Shown one piece after another: positions 27,521 through 40,200 of a DNA stretch of 64,000 nt. The notes beneath the pieces are model-generated. The model saw only the letters and a list, made by a program, of their open reading frames with translations. It was not told the DNA's origin and did no database searches. The DNA comes from Gammaproteobacteria bacterium. Its GTDB lineage: Bacteria > Pseudomonadota > Gammaproteobacteria > Eutrophobiales > Eutrophobiaceae. A program made the position numbers and the translations under genes. Location: positions 1 to 64,000 of the forward strand of contig SCUJ01000006.1 of NCBI GenBank assembly GCA_004297165.1, in the 5' to 3' direction. How positions within the stretch are numbered: the first letter of the stretch is position 1; each line of letters begins with the position of its first letter.

Positions 27521-27658
27521 GCTCGACATGGCTTCTGCCATGCAAAGTTTTTACACAATGCCATCCAGGGGGTGATGCGTTCTCGAACACTGTCATCGCG
27601 CGATGTCTCAACATTCGTGATGGCGCCGGTGTCCGTACTTCAATTTAGATGTATCACA

Positions 27659-30600
27659 TCAACTCACCGCGAAATCGCTGGTGGTGATGGCAGGGTGGTC
27701 CGTAAGCGTGGCGAACTGCACGGCGCTGCTTGCGCCCGTACCATCGGCGTCATAGTAAAGCGCGCCCGTGGAGGAGTTGTAAATCAGATGGTCGGCGCCG
27801 TCGAGGGCTGCCGTGGCGCCCGCCCCGCTCACGAAGTCATCGGCGCCCGGCCCGGACGTCAACGCCGTGAAGATCTCGTCATCGAGCACCAGTTTGTCGG
27901 CGCCCGCCGCAAAGTCGGTGATGGTGTCCAGGTTTGTCAGAGCGTCCGGCGCCGTATCGAAGACAAATTGGTCCGCCCCCGCATTCCCCGTCAGGGTGTC
28001 GTTGCCCAGCCCGCCCTTGAGAATATCGCCCTGAGCCGTGCCGCGCAGGGTGTTGTCGCCCGCATCTCCCACCAGTGGAACACGCTCCGGATCGTCGATT
28101 ATCTGCCAGCTCTGGCTGGCAACGCTGGAGACTGCCTGAGTCGTGGCGCTGTTGCCGCTCTTCCAGATGACATTCTCTCCCGTCGAGAACTTGCGCCAGA
28201 GGATGTCGCTCCGGCCATCCCCGTCAAAGTCGCCGACCCCGGCCACCTGCCAGTTCAGATCGCTCACGCCGGTCACCGCCAGGGTCGTGGCGCTGTTGCC
28301 GCTTTTCCAGATGACATCACCGCCCGTTGAGTTGTTGCGCCAGAGGATGTCGCTCCGGCCGTCCCCGTCGAAATCCCCGGCCCCGACGACCTTCCAGTTC
28401 AGATCGCCCACGCCCTCCACCGCCTGGGTCGTGGCGCTGTTGGCGCTCTTCCAGATGACATTTCCGCCCGTCGCACTGTTGCGCCAGAGGATGTCGCTCC
28501 GGCCGTCCCCGTCAAAGTCACCGACCCCGTCGATCTTCCAGTTCAGATCGTTAACGCCTTCGACCGCCTGGGTCGTGGCGCCGTTGCCGCTCTTCCAGAT
28601 GACATCACCGCCGGTCACGCTGTTGCGCCACAGGATGTCGCTCCGGCCGTCCCCGTCAAAATCGCCGACCCCGGCGACCTGCCAGTTCAGATCGCCCACA
28701 CTGCCCACCGCCTGGGTCGTGGCGCTGTTGGCGCTCTTCCAGATCGTATTTCCGCCCGTCGCACTGTTGCGCCAGAGGAGGTCGCTCCGGCCATCCCCAT
28801 CGAAGTCGCCGAGCCCGGCGATCTTCCAATTCAGATCGCTGACGCCCTCGACCGCCTGGGTCGTGGCGCCGTCGCCGTTCTTCCAGATAACCGCAGCGCC
28901 CGTGGCGCTGTTGCGCCACAGGATGTCACTCTTGCTGTCCCCTTCAAAGTCACTGGGTACGGTGACTGACTGCGACCGGGCGCTCGTCTGAGCGGGGATC
29001 TGCCAGTCCCGATCGGACACGCCGCCGACCGCCTGGGTCGTGGCGCTGTCACCGCCCTTCCAGAGGACATTTTCGCCTGTCGCGCGATTGCGCCACAGGA
29101 GGTCGCTCTTGCCGTCCCCATCGTAATCGCCCGTGCCCGCCACCTGCCAGTTCAGATCGCCAACCCCGGTCACCGCCTGGGTCGTGGCGCTGTTGGCGCT
29201 CTTCCAGAGGACATCGGCACCCGTTGCCCGGTTGCGCCACAGGAGATCGCTCTTGCCGTCCCCGTCAAAATCGCCGACCCCGGCCACCTGCCAGTTCAGG
29301 TCGCCCACGCCTTCCACCGCCTGGGTCGTGGCGCTGTTGGCGCTCTTCCAGAGGACATCGCCACCCGTCGCCCGGTTGCGCCACAGGAGGTCGCTCTTGC
29401 CGTCCCCGTCAAAATCGCCAACCCCGGCCGCCTGCCAGTTCAGATCGCCCACGCCTTCCACCGCCTGGGTCGTGGCGCTGTCGGCGCTCTTCCAGATGAC
29501 ATTACCGCCCGTCACCCGGTTGCGCCAGAGGAGGTCGCTCTTGCCGTCCCCGTCAAAATCGCCGACCCCGGCCGCCTGCCAGTTCAGATCGCCCACGCCT
29601 TCCACCGCCTGGGTCGTGGCGCTGTTGCCGCTCTTCCAGATGACGTTACCGCCCGTCACCCGGTTGCGCCAGAGGAAGTCGCTCTTGCCGTCGCCGTCGA
29701 AGTCGCCGATCCCGGCGATCTTCCAGTTCAGATCGCCCACCCCTTCCACCGCCTGGGTCGTGGCGCCGTTGGCGCTCTTCCAGAGGACATCGCCACCCGT
29801 CGCGCGGTTGCGCCATAGCAGGTCGTGCTTGCCGTCGGCATCGAAGTCGAAGGTTATCGAACCTCTGAATTGCAGGTTTTCGATGCTGGTGAGGGTGTCG
29901 GACCCGTCGTTGCCGTATGCCGCGTTGATGTCAGTGACGGTGTAATTGCCCGCCGATCCCGTGATGCTGTAGCCGGCCTTCAGGCCGGAGAACGCCGCCG
30001 TGTCCGTGCCCGCGCCACCGGTCAGTACGTTGTTGGCGCTGTTGCTGTAAAACTTGTCATTGCCAGTGCCGCCGGTGGCATTCTCGATGATGCAGTTGAA
30101 GGCGATGCCGAGATTGTCGGTGCCGTCGTAGATAACGCTACCCGGTGGGTCAGTAAACACTCCGGGAGGGTCTGACGGGATCATGATTGAGCTTAACTGG
30201 CCGGGGCGCAGATCGACCTCGCAGCCCAGCGAGAAATTCGAGACTGATATGGTATCGGTACCGCCGGCGTCCCAGATGGTCTGGAAAAACGGCACGGCGG
30301 TATCGAAGCTGTAGGTGTTGTCGCCGTTGTTATAAGTCGTGTTCGCCCCGTACAGGTACTGGATGGCGGCGATGTCATGAATCATCGGCGTCGAGGCCTC
30401 CACCTGCTTCCAGGTCACGGAGGATCCGCCCGGACCAGGGGTCACATCGCGGAAGACGAGGGAGTTGTATGACATGATTGTCGTGCGGTTGTCGTACCCC
30501 GGGGCGGCGCCATCCCCGCCGCCCGGATGCGACAGGCCCAGGGCGTGGCCGACCTCATGCAAGAAGGTCCCGAACCCGGCGCCGCCCGGACTCAACGCCG

Positions 30601-31102
30601 TGCCGCTCCACAGCGGAGTTGGATCGCCAGGGTCATCGGGATTCAACCATATATCGCCGCCAACTGCGCTACGCGTCGGCAGATAGGCCCAGCCGGCGGC
30701 CCCCTCGCTCATGGCGTTGTAGTAGGCCACCCGGAAGACGCCGACCTCACCGCCATTGACATCGGTGATCTTGGTGAAGGTCAGGTTGGCGACATGGGCC
30801 CAGGCCTGCAACGAGGCCTCGAACGAGGCCGCGACCGCGGCATTGACCAGGGACATATTGGCCGGCTCGTTTGTAGAGGGGAAAAAGGTCGCGTAATCGC
30901 CTGTCCAGGATGAAGCGTTCCCGACAAGGTTGCCGGGGATGCTGTAGGAAATGGTCGCGCTAGTGCCCAGACCGGCGCCCCATTTGGTGAACTGATAACC
31001 GAGAGTAAAGGAATCTTGATCAGATAAGATCGGATTTCCCGGATCCGGCAATCCATCGGAGTAACGAATGGTGCCTTCAGCATTGAGATCGTTCGTGGCC
31101 AT
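27659..31102 (-). CDS. Serralysin-type zinc metalloprotease with RTX and WRN repeats, protein B (1147 aa)
   Basis: A secreted peptidase of the M10 serralysin group. The zinc site HEVGHALGLSH is at 182-192 (ligands H182, H186, H192; catalytic E183), with a Met-turn TIMSYN (M210, Y212). RTX motifs follow (GGTGND, GGAGTD, about 343-367). Twelve WRN repeats in two hexads span 419-1000, divided by a QTSARSQ linker at about 705. The C-terminus has RTX motifs and ends TSDFAVS, close to protein A. No N-terminal signal peptide is present, as expected for T1SS. GGAG lies 7 bases before the ATG. Ordinary serralysins lack the 580-residue repeat region, so this is an unusual fusion; the repeats may localise the protease. 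Confidence 0.9.
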   Translation of the reverse strand: MATNDLNAEGTIRYSDGLPDPGNPILSDQDSFTLGYQFTKWGAGLGTSATISYSIPGNLVGNASSWTGDYATFFPSTNEPANMSLVNAAVAASFEASLQAWAHVANLTFTKITDVNGGEVGVFRVAYYNAMSEGAAGWAYLPTRSAVGGDIWLNPDDPGDPTPLWSGTALSPGGAGFGTFLHEVGHALGLSHPGGGDGAAPGYDNRTTIMSYNSLVFRDVTPGPGGSSVTWKQVEASTPMIHDIAAIQYLYGANTTYNNGDNTYSFDTAVPFFQTIWDAGGTDTISVSNFSLGCEVDLRPGQLSSIMIPSDPPGVFTDPPGSVIYDGTDNLGIAFNCIIENATGGTGNDKFYSNSANNVLTGGAGTDTAAFSGLKAGYSITGSAGNYTVTDINAAYGNDGSDTLTSIENLQFRGSITFDFDADGKHDLLWRNRATGGDVLWKSANGATTQAVEGVGDLNWKIAGIGDFDGDGKSDFLWRNRVTGGNVIWKSGNSATTQAVEGVGDLNWQAAGVGDFDGDGKSDLLWRNRVTGGNVIWKSADSATTQAVEGVGDLNWQAAGVGDFDGDGKSDLLWRNRATGGDVLWKSANSATTQAVEGVGDLNWQVAGVGDFDGDGKSDLLWRNRATGADVLWKSANSATTQAVTGVGDLNWQVAGTGDYDGDGKSDLLWRNRATGENVLWKGGDSATTQAVGGVSDRDWQIPAQTSARSQSVTVPSDFEGDSKSDILWRNSATGAAVIWKNGDGATTQAVEGVSDLNWKIAGLGDFDGDGRSDLLWRNSATGGNTIWKSANSATTQAVGSVGDLNWQVAGVGDFDGDGRSDILWRNSVTGGDVIWKSGNGATTQAVEGVNDLNWKIDGVGDFDGDGRSDILWRNSATGGNVIWKSANSATTQAVEGVGDLNWKVVGAGDFDGDGRSDILWRNNSTGGDVIWKSGNSATTLAVTGVSDLNWQVAGVGDFDGDGRSDILWRKFSTGENVIWKSGNSATTQAVSSVASQSWQIIDDPERVPLVGDAGDNTLRGTAQGDILKGGLGNDTLTGNAGADQFVFDTAPDALTNLDTITDFAAGADKLVLDDEIFTALTSGPGADDFVSGAGATAALDGADHLIYNSSTGALYYDADGTGASSAVQFATLTDHPAITTSDFAVS
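28103..29848 (-). repeat. 12 x ~144-bp WRN repeat array (2 hexads) in protein B
   Basis: Period of 48 codons; hexads at 29848-28952 and 28951-28103. Repeats 2-5 are nearly identical in protein and highly similar in DNA, pointing to recent duplication or gene conversion. Confidence 0.85.
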
Positions 31103-31278
31103 GAATGCGCTCCGTGTCAGGTGTGCATTATCGAATAGGCTGAGTATAAAAACATAATGTCATGCCGGCAATCGCTTGTATTCCGGGATGATGACAACCG
31201 TCTGGCCAGCGTCGTTGGCGCTTCAGTTTATTTCTTTGATGAGTAGACACTGATTGCTGCAAGTTGTGACGCTCATCA

Positions 31279-34200
31279 CTAAACCACCATAAAATCGGAT
31301 GCTGCAAGCCCTTCCGGGCTGTCCGTCAGGACCGCGAACTGAATCGCCGCGCCGGCGCCGTTCCCGTCCGCGTCGTAGTACAGCGCGCCGGTGCCGGTGT
31401 CGTAGAGAATATGATCGTTTCCGTCCGCCGCCACGGGGCCCACGCCGGACACGAAACTGCCCGCCGCCAATACCCCGGCTGTTAGCCCGGTGAAAATGGC
31501 ATTGTCCAGTTGAATCACGTCCATCACCGTTGCCCCCGCTCCGCCAAAGTCCTGGATGGCATCGACATTCGTCCCCACATTCAGCGCGGTATTGAAGATG
31601 AAGCCATCATTCCCGGCGCCGCCGGTCAGTGCATCGTTGCCGGGGCCGCCGCGCAGGCTGTCCGCCCCCGTGCCGCCCGCGAGGGTGTCGTTGCCGGCGC
31701 CCCCGTCCAGGATCGCCGGGTCGGCGCTGTTCCAGTGGAGCGCGTTGTCGTTTGCATCGCCTCTCAGCGTGGCGTCAACGCGGTTGTCGTAGGAATCGAA
31801 ATACTGGGAGTAGATGCCGTTGTAGCTGCCGTCCTGGCCCGCGGATGTCCACGTCACCACATAACCGCCATCCGCCGTGGCCGCGATAGCGGGGATGAAC
31901 TGGGTATCCACGGTTGTGGCATTGACCAGGACCTCACCACCCACCTTCGATCCGTCCGCCGCATAACGCTGGGCGTAGATGCCGTTGTTACTGCCATCCT
32001 GACCATAAGACTGCCATGCCACTGCGTAACCGCCATCGGCCAGCGCCGCTACGGCGGGATACGATTGATCGTTGGCCGTGGTGGTATTGACTAGCGTTTC
32101 GCCGCCCACTGTCGAGCCGTCCGCCGCATAGCGCTGGGCATAAATGCCGGCGCCGCCGCCATCCTGATAATAAGACTGCCATGTCACCACCCAACCGCCA
32201 TCCGCCAGCGTCGTGACGCAAGGAGTGGTTTGATCATACTGGGTGGTGGCGTTGACCCGCGCTTCTCCGCCCACCTTTGAGCCGACCGCGGCAAAGCGCT
32301 GCACATAGATGCCGTAACCACTGCCGTCCTGACCCCACGACTCCCATGCCACCACCCAACCGCTGTCGGGCAGGGCCGCGATGGAAGGATAATATTGACT
32401 GCTTGCCGTGGTGGTATTGACCTGCGTCTCGCCGCCGGCCGTCGCGCCATCCGCCGCAAAGCGCTGGAGGTAGATGCCTTCGGCACTGCCATCTTGATTA
32501 TACGATTGCCACGACACCACCCAACCGCCATTCGGGAGCGCCGTGACGGCCGGTTCCGTTTGATCGTTAACCGAGGTGGTGTTGACATGTACTTCACTGC
32601 CCACCGTGGCGCCATCCGCCGCATAACGTTGGGCATAGATGCCATAACTGTAACCATCGCTTTCCTGACCATAGGACCGCCACGTGACCACCCAGCCACC
32701 GCCTGCGAGCGCCCTAATGACGGGTGTGGACTGGTTATTCTCCGTTGTGGTGTTGACCAGGGTTTCGCCACCCACCGGCGCAGCATTCGCCGCGTAGCGC
32801 TGTGTATAGATGCCATTACCGCTGCCATCCTGACCGTAGGACTGCCACGTCACCACCCAGCCACCGCCCGGTAGCGCCGTGACGGCAGGCGAAGACTGGT
32901 CGCTTGTAATGGTGGTGTTGACGCGTGTCTCGCCGCCCGACGTGAGTTGCACGCCCGCGGCTAAAGTCAGGGTATGGATCCCGGTCAGCGTGTCGGACCC
33001 GTCATCGCCATCTCCCGGATTCGTATCGGTCACCACAAGGTTATCGCCAGCACTGTTGAAACCATATCCGGTGGTATTGCCGGCATAGATCGCCGTGTCG
33101 TTGCCGCCGCCGCCGTCGAGACTATCATCGCCGGCGCCGCCGCTTAGGGTATCGTCGCCCAAACCCGCGGTCATATCGTCATCTCCAGCGCCGCCAGTCA
33201 GGATATCGTTGTCTGCACCTCCCGCCAGTTGGTCATCGCCAGTACCGCCGGTGAGAGTATCGTGGCCATCGCTCCCACTGAGGTTGTCATTTCCGGCGCC
33301 GCCGGTGAGTGTGTCGTTGCCGTCGCTCCCGCTGAGGCTGTCATTTCCCGGGCCGCCGGTGAGCGTATCGTTACCGGCGCCGCCGTCGAAGATAACGGGT
33401 TCACTGCCGGTCCAGGCAAGGGTGTTATCGTCCTCGTTGCCTTGTAATGAAGTAATGCCCACGACGTTTCCAGTCGCGTCATAGCGTTGTGAATAGATGC
33501 CGTTGCTGCTGCCATCCTGACCGATGGACTGCCACACCACCACCCAGCCGCCATCTGACAGCGCCGTGACGGCGGAAGTAGATTGGTCATATTGCATGGT
33601 GGCGTTGACCTGCACTTCGCTGCCCACTTTCGTACCGTTCGCGGCATAGCGCTGGATATAGATATCATCACTGTAGTCGACTGAATTGTAAGATTCCCAT
33701 GTCACCACCCAGCCACCATCGGTCAGCGCCGTGACGGAGGGATTAGATTGGTCAAATTGCATGGTGGTGTTGACCTGCGTTTCCCCGCCCACTGACGCGC
33801 CGTCCACTGCATAACGCCGCATGTATACGCCGAAGCCACTGCCATCTTGAGAAGACTGCCAGACGACCACCCAGCCACCGTCCGAGAGGGCCGTGACTGC
33901 AGGAAAAGACTGGTTACCGGGTGTGGTGATGTTGACATGTGTTTCACCACCCAGTTTCGCGCCATTCGTCGCATAGCGCTGAAGGTAGATGCCATATCCG
34001 CTGCCATCCTGCTGGTAGGATTGCCAGGTCACCACCCAACCGCCGTCTGACAGTGCCGTGACAGCGGGGGTAGACTGTTCGTTCGTAGTCGTAGTATTGA
34101 CTTGCTGTTCGCCGCTGAATGTCGATCCATCTGCCTTGTAACGCTGTATTTGAATACTAAAATCACTTCCATCCTGACCGTAGGACTGCCAAGTGACCAC

Positions 34201-37200
34201 CCAGCCGCCGTCTGACAGTGTCGTGACAGCGGGTGAATACTGCGAATTCGCCGTGGTGGTATTAACCAGGGTTTCGCCACCTGATATTGCACCGTCCGCC
34301 GCGTAGCGTTGGAGATAGATGCCTGAGCCACTGCCATCCTGAAAATAGGACTGCCAGATTGTTACCCAGCCGCCGTCCGCGAGGGCTGTGATAGCAGGAG
34401 CAGACTGGTCATTCGCCGTGGTGGTATTTACCAGAGTTTCGCCACCTGATATTGCACCGTCCGCCGCGTAGCGTTGGAGATAGATGCCTGAGCCACTGCC
34501 ATCCTGAGAATAGGACTGCCAGATTGTTACCCAGCCGCCGTCCGCGAGGGCTGTGATAGCAGGAGCAGACTGGTCATTCGCCGTGGTTGCATTGATCACC
34601 GCTTCTCTTATGACCGAATACTGAATCGTTCCGTCCGCGAAGACAATGTTCGGGATGTCGCTCACCGTATCGACGCCATCGTTGCCATCTACCGTGTTGA
34701 CATCCGTAATAACGAGCCTGCCCGCGGACTGGCTGTAGGCGTATCCCGTGGAATTCCCCGCATAGATCGCCGTGTCGTTACCGCCGCCGCCGTCGAGGCT
34801 GTCATCGCCCGCGCCGCCGGTCAGGGTGTCGTCACCCAGGCCGCCCGCGAGTTCGTCATTGCCCGAGCCGCCGGTGAGCGTATCGTCGCCGTCTTTGCCT
34901 TCCAGGGTAATGGCTTGGGCGCCAGTCCAGGTCAAGGTGTTCGCGTTCGCGTCGCCTTGTAATTCGGCAACCCCCACGGCATCGATCTGTTCGCCAGCGG
35001 CGAAGGTCAGGGTGGAGATGTCGGTCAAGGTATCCACACCGTCATTGCCGTCCGCGGGAGCGATATCGGTAACGACGAGGCTGTCGCCGGATCGGCTGAA
35101 ACTGTAGCCCGCGGAAGCGCCGGTATAAATCGCTGTATCGGCGCCGACGCCCCCGTCGAGGCTGTCATCGCCCGCGCCGCCGGTCAGGGTATCGTCGCCC
35201 AGGCCACCCACGAGTTCGTCATTGCCCGCGCCGCTGGTCAGCGTGTCGTCACCGTCATTGCCTTCCAGGGTAATGGCTTGGGCGCCTGTCCAGGTCAAGG
35301 TGTTAGCGTTCGCATCGCCTTGCAGTTCAGTTACTCCCACGGCATCGATCTGTTCGCCAGCGGCGAAGGTCAGGGTGGAGATGTCGGTCAAGGTATCCAC
35401 ACCATCATCGCCGTCCGCGGGGTCGATATCGGTGACGACGAGGCTGCCGCCGGACCGCCTGAATTCGTAGCCCGAGGTGTTTCCGGTAAAGACCACTGTG
35501 TCATCGCCGCCATTCCCTGAAATCAGGTCATGGGCGGGTGTGCTGAAAAAGGTGTTGTCCCCGGCCGTGCCGTCGATGACGTTTGCCATATAAAACGCCT
35601 GGGCAGCGGCGGTGCTGCCGCCCTGGCCATCGACAACGAAATAATTCAGCGTAACCAGGCCGTTGTAATCGGTATCCGGCGTGAACGTCCACGCGCCTGC
35701 GCCAGCTTCAGCGAGTGCGCCGTGGTCCGCTATGAGGCCAGATATCGAAATAGCATCTTCGTCCGCGTCACTGTAGCCTTGCAGCAGATCGCTGGCGAGG
35801 AGGGCATAAGGGGAATTTTCCGGTCCGTCCGCGAGGTTGGCCGTCGCCGCGCCCGTGGGCGATATATTCACATCGATCCGCACGTAGAGATTCGCGGCGC
35901 CATTAACGAGGCGGTTGTAATCGATCTCGTCGAAGGTGGTCACGCCCGCGAAGGTCCAGACGCCAAGGGCTGAGACCAGATCCCCCTCGTTGCCGTCCAC
36001 GATCAATGCATTGCCGGAATCCGACAGATTGCGCAGCGCCAAGGGATCCAGTTTCAGGGTGTTGTCCCCGGCGCCGGTCAATTCGATGCGTTCGATGTCG
36101 CGCAGAACCTGGGGACCGGTCAGGTCCAGCGTCTTGCCACTGCCTTCGATCCACAGTTCGTCAGCGCCGCTGCCGCCGTCAAGCTGCCGGTCCGCCGCGT
36201 CGAAGATAAAGATATCGTCGCCGGCCCCACCCCGGAGCACGTCGTTGCCGGCCCCGCCGTTCAGGGTGTCGCCTCCCAATCCGCCGCTGAGGATATTGTC
36301 CCCGGCATTCCCGGTCAGGACATCGGCGCCGGACGTACCCAGGAAATCCACCCGGCCGTCGGTGTCGCGGCCGAAGATGATATAACTGCTTCCTGACGAC
36401 GTGGCGCCGTTCGGGTCGGCCTGGTAGGCCCCGATAACCAGATCGTCGAAGCCGTCGCCATTCATATCCCCAGCAAAGTTTGCGATAAAGGCCGAATCCC
36501 CTGGCGCCTCGCCGTTGATCTGAAAGCCATTGCCGCCATCGAGTGTCGCGAGGTTGAAGTCGGCGACGAATCCGCCGCCCTTGCCAAACACCACGTAAGT
36601 CGTTGAGGCTTCGCTATTGCCGTTCGGATCCGCTCCTATCGCGCCGATAACCAGATCGTCATAACCATCTCCATTGAAATCTCCGCTGAGGGACACGGTT
36701 TGTCCGGAACGGTGACCCGGCGCCGCGCCGGACACCCTGAAACCGTCGCTGCCAGCCAGCGTGGCCAGATCGAGGCTGGCGTCGAATGCGGCGGCCTTGC
36801 CGAAGACCACATAGGTCGATCCGGAATCGATACCGTTCGCATCGGAAAGCATGGCGCTGACGATCACATCCGCGTAGCCGTCGCCATTCAGATCGCCGCT
36901 GCCGAATATCACTCCCCCGGCTGAGTCACCCGGCGCGCCGTCGAGCCGGAAGCCATTGCCGCCATCCAGGGTCGACAGATCCAGTGCGCCCTCGCCATCG
37001 CCAAAACCGCCGCCCCGGCCGAACACCACATATGCCGCGCCTTCCCCGAGATTGCCGACGCCCCGCGCCCCGATAAGGAGATCGTCATAACCATCGCCAT
37101 TCACGTCCCCGGCGCTGGCGGCCCCAGTTCCCGCATTATCAAAAGCCGCTTCGCCAAAGATCCGGAAACCATTGCCGCCGTCCAAGGTCAAGAGGTCCAG

Positions 37201-40200
37201 ATTACCCAGGCCGTCACCGAACGCGCCATCCTTACCGAGTACGACGTAAGCGGTCCCGGCGTAAGTATTGCCATTCGGGCTGGCGATATAGTCGCTGACG
37301 ATTAAATCGGCATAACCGTCGCCGTTCACGTCTCCCGCCGTGCCGACGGGCCATCCCAGGTTGCTGCCTGGCGCCTCGCTGCCGATGCTGAATCCGTTAC
37401 TCCCGTTCAAGGCATCAAGATCGAATTCGGATCCGAAGGCCCCCGCATGCCCGAAGATCACATAACCCGCGTTCTCGGCACCGATGATGAGATCAGCCAG
37501 TCCATCGCCGTTCACATCCCCGGCTGTGGCTGCGGAGCGACCGGCCTGTTCAAGCGCCGAGAAGCCCTTGATGCTGAAGCCGTTACTTCCGTCCAGGGTT
37601 GTGAGGTTCAGATTGCCCTCACCATCGCCGAATTCGCCGTCCGTCCCGAAGATGACGAAACTCACGCCGGTTGAACCGCCTGAATATGAAGTGCCGATAA
37701 CCACATCTCCGAAGCCGTCGCCGTTCACGTCCCCGGCGGCGGATACAAAATAGCCCAGCCCGCTGTACGCAGCCGCACCGTTGATCTCAAAACCGTTCGT
37801 TCCGTCAAGAGAGGAGAGGTTGAGGGAGGCCGGCTCGGCAATACCGGTTCGATCAATGTCCAAGTCTACTTCGATCCGTACCATGCCGTGGCTGTAGGCG
37901 GCGTAGGTATTCGCCCCGTCAGTGATATTCACGCCTCGCACCCAAAACCCCGTGTCTGTACTGGCCACGACTACTACCGCATCGCCGGCATCACCGTCCA
38001 CCCGCAGAACATCGGTGTCCGAGAGAGCCGCCAATGCCTCGAGGTCCAATATCAGGGTGTTATCGCCGCTGCCGGTGAGGTCGATGCGCTCGATACCGGA
38101 TAGCGCGTGTACCGACGTTAAATCAAGCGACTGGCCCCCACCCGTGACCAGCAACTTATCCGCGCCGCCCCCGCCGTCGATAAGCACATCCGCGTCATCA
38201 TATAACAACGTGTCGTCGCCAAGGCCGCCGTGCAGGGTATCGCTGCCTGGTCCTCCAAGCAGCATGTTGTTGCCGGCGCCGCCGGTGAGGACATCATTGC
38301 CGGCGCCGCCGTCGAGGGTGATCGGATCAGCGCCAGTCCAGGTCAAGGTGTTGTCGCCAGCATCGCCGCTGAAGGTCAAATTGACGGGATTTCCTTCCGC
38401 GTCATAGCGCTGGGCATAGACGCCAGCGCCAGAACCGTCCTGACTCGTGGATGTCCATGTCACTACATAACCCCCATCCGCCAATGCGGCGATGTCCGGA
38501 TAGGACTGGTCATTCGACGTGTAAATGTTGACCCGTATCTCGCCGCCCACTGTCGAGCCATCCGCAGCGAAGCGCTGCAGGTAGATGCCATCGCCACTGC
38601 CATCCTGATTGTAAGACTGCCATGTCACAATCCAACCGCCGTCCGCGAGAGACGTGATGTTGGGAACTGTCTGGTTATACGACGTGGTGGTATTTACCTT
38701 GGTTTCGCCTCCCACCATCGAGCCATTCGCTGCAAAGCGCTGAAGGTAGATACCATAACTACTTCCATCCTGATCGTAGGACTGCCATGTCACCACCCAG
38801 CCGCCGTCCGTAAGCGCCTTGACTGCGGGATGAATTTGGGTATTTGCGGTAGTGATGTTGACCCTGACTTCGCCGCCTACAACTGCGCCATTCGCGACAA
38901 AGCGTTGGGCGTAGATTTCATCGGAGAAGCTTCCCGAATTATATGACTGCCATGTCACGACCCAGCCACCGTCCGCGAGCGCCGTGACAGATGCATAATA
39001 TTGGTCACCTGCCGTGGTGGCGTTGACCCTGGTCTCGCTGCCCACCGGTGCGCCATTCGCCGTATAACACTGGGCGTAGATGTCATCTGTGTAGCTCCCC
39101 GAGTTATAAGACTTCCATGTCACCACCCAGCCGCCGTCCGTGAGCGCCGCGACATCGGGTTCGGACTGATCGTATTGCATTATGGTGTTTACCCGGAACT
39201 CGTTACCAACCACCGTACCATCCGCCGCATAGCGCTGGGCGTAGATTCCCCAAGTACTGCTGTTATCCTGGCTGTAGGATTCCCATGCGATGACCCAACC
39301 GCCGTCCGCCAGCGGAGTAATATTGGAATTTATCTGAGTGTTCGCGGTGGTGGTATTGACCCGTAGTTCATCCCCCACTATCGCGCCGTCCTCTGCGTAG
39401 CGCTGCATATAGATGCCGGAGCTACTCCCATCCTGATAATAGGATGACCATGTCACCACCCAGCCGCCATCCGCGAGCGCCGTGATGGCGGAATTATTTT
39501 GATCATTCGCAGTGGTGGTATTGACCCGGATCTCACCGCCTAATTGATGGGTGAGTGTCCCATCGGCGAAATCGAGGGTATGGAGACCAAGCAGCGTGTC
39601 TACGCCATCATTTCCATCATCTGGTTCAATGTCAGTGACGATGAGACTGTTGCCATTACTGCTGAAGCTGTATCCCGCGCTATTACTTGCGAAGACCGCC
39701 CTGTCGTCGTCGCTTCCGAGAAGGCTGTCATCCCCGGCGCCGCCACTCAGGCTATCGTCGCCAGCACCGCCTGCAAGGACGTCATTCCCGTCGCCGCCAA
39801 TCAGCGTGTCATTCCTGAGCGTGCCATAAAGGACGTTGTTGCCCGCGCCGCCGAACAGAAGGTCGCCGCTCTCCAGGCCGTCCATCCCCTGCCAGTCCTG
39901 ATCGGCGACGCCGGTGAGCGTCACCGCCGCGGCGCCTATGGCCCCATTCCAGAGGATATTCCCGCCCGTCGCGCCGTTGCGCCAGAGCAGGTCGGCCCGC
40001 CCGTCGCCGTCGTAGTCGCCCGTGCCCGCGACTCGCCAGTTCAGATCACCCACCGCGTCCACCCCCTGGGGCGTGGCGCCGTTGGCGCTCTTCCAGATGA
40101 CATTGCCGCCTGTTGCGCCGTTGCGCCAGAAGATGTCGCTCCGGCCGTCGCCGTCAAAGTCCCCGACCCCGGCGACCTGCCAGTTCAAATCGCCTACTGC

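Noticed and set aside
23995-30913. Numerous plus- and minus-strand alternative frames over proteins A and B
   Set aside because: They are shadows of the G+C-rich 144-bp repeats and have no recognisable domain.
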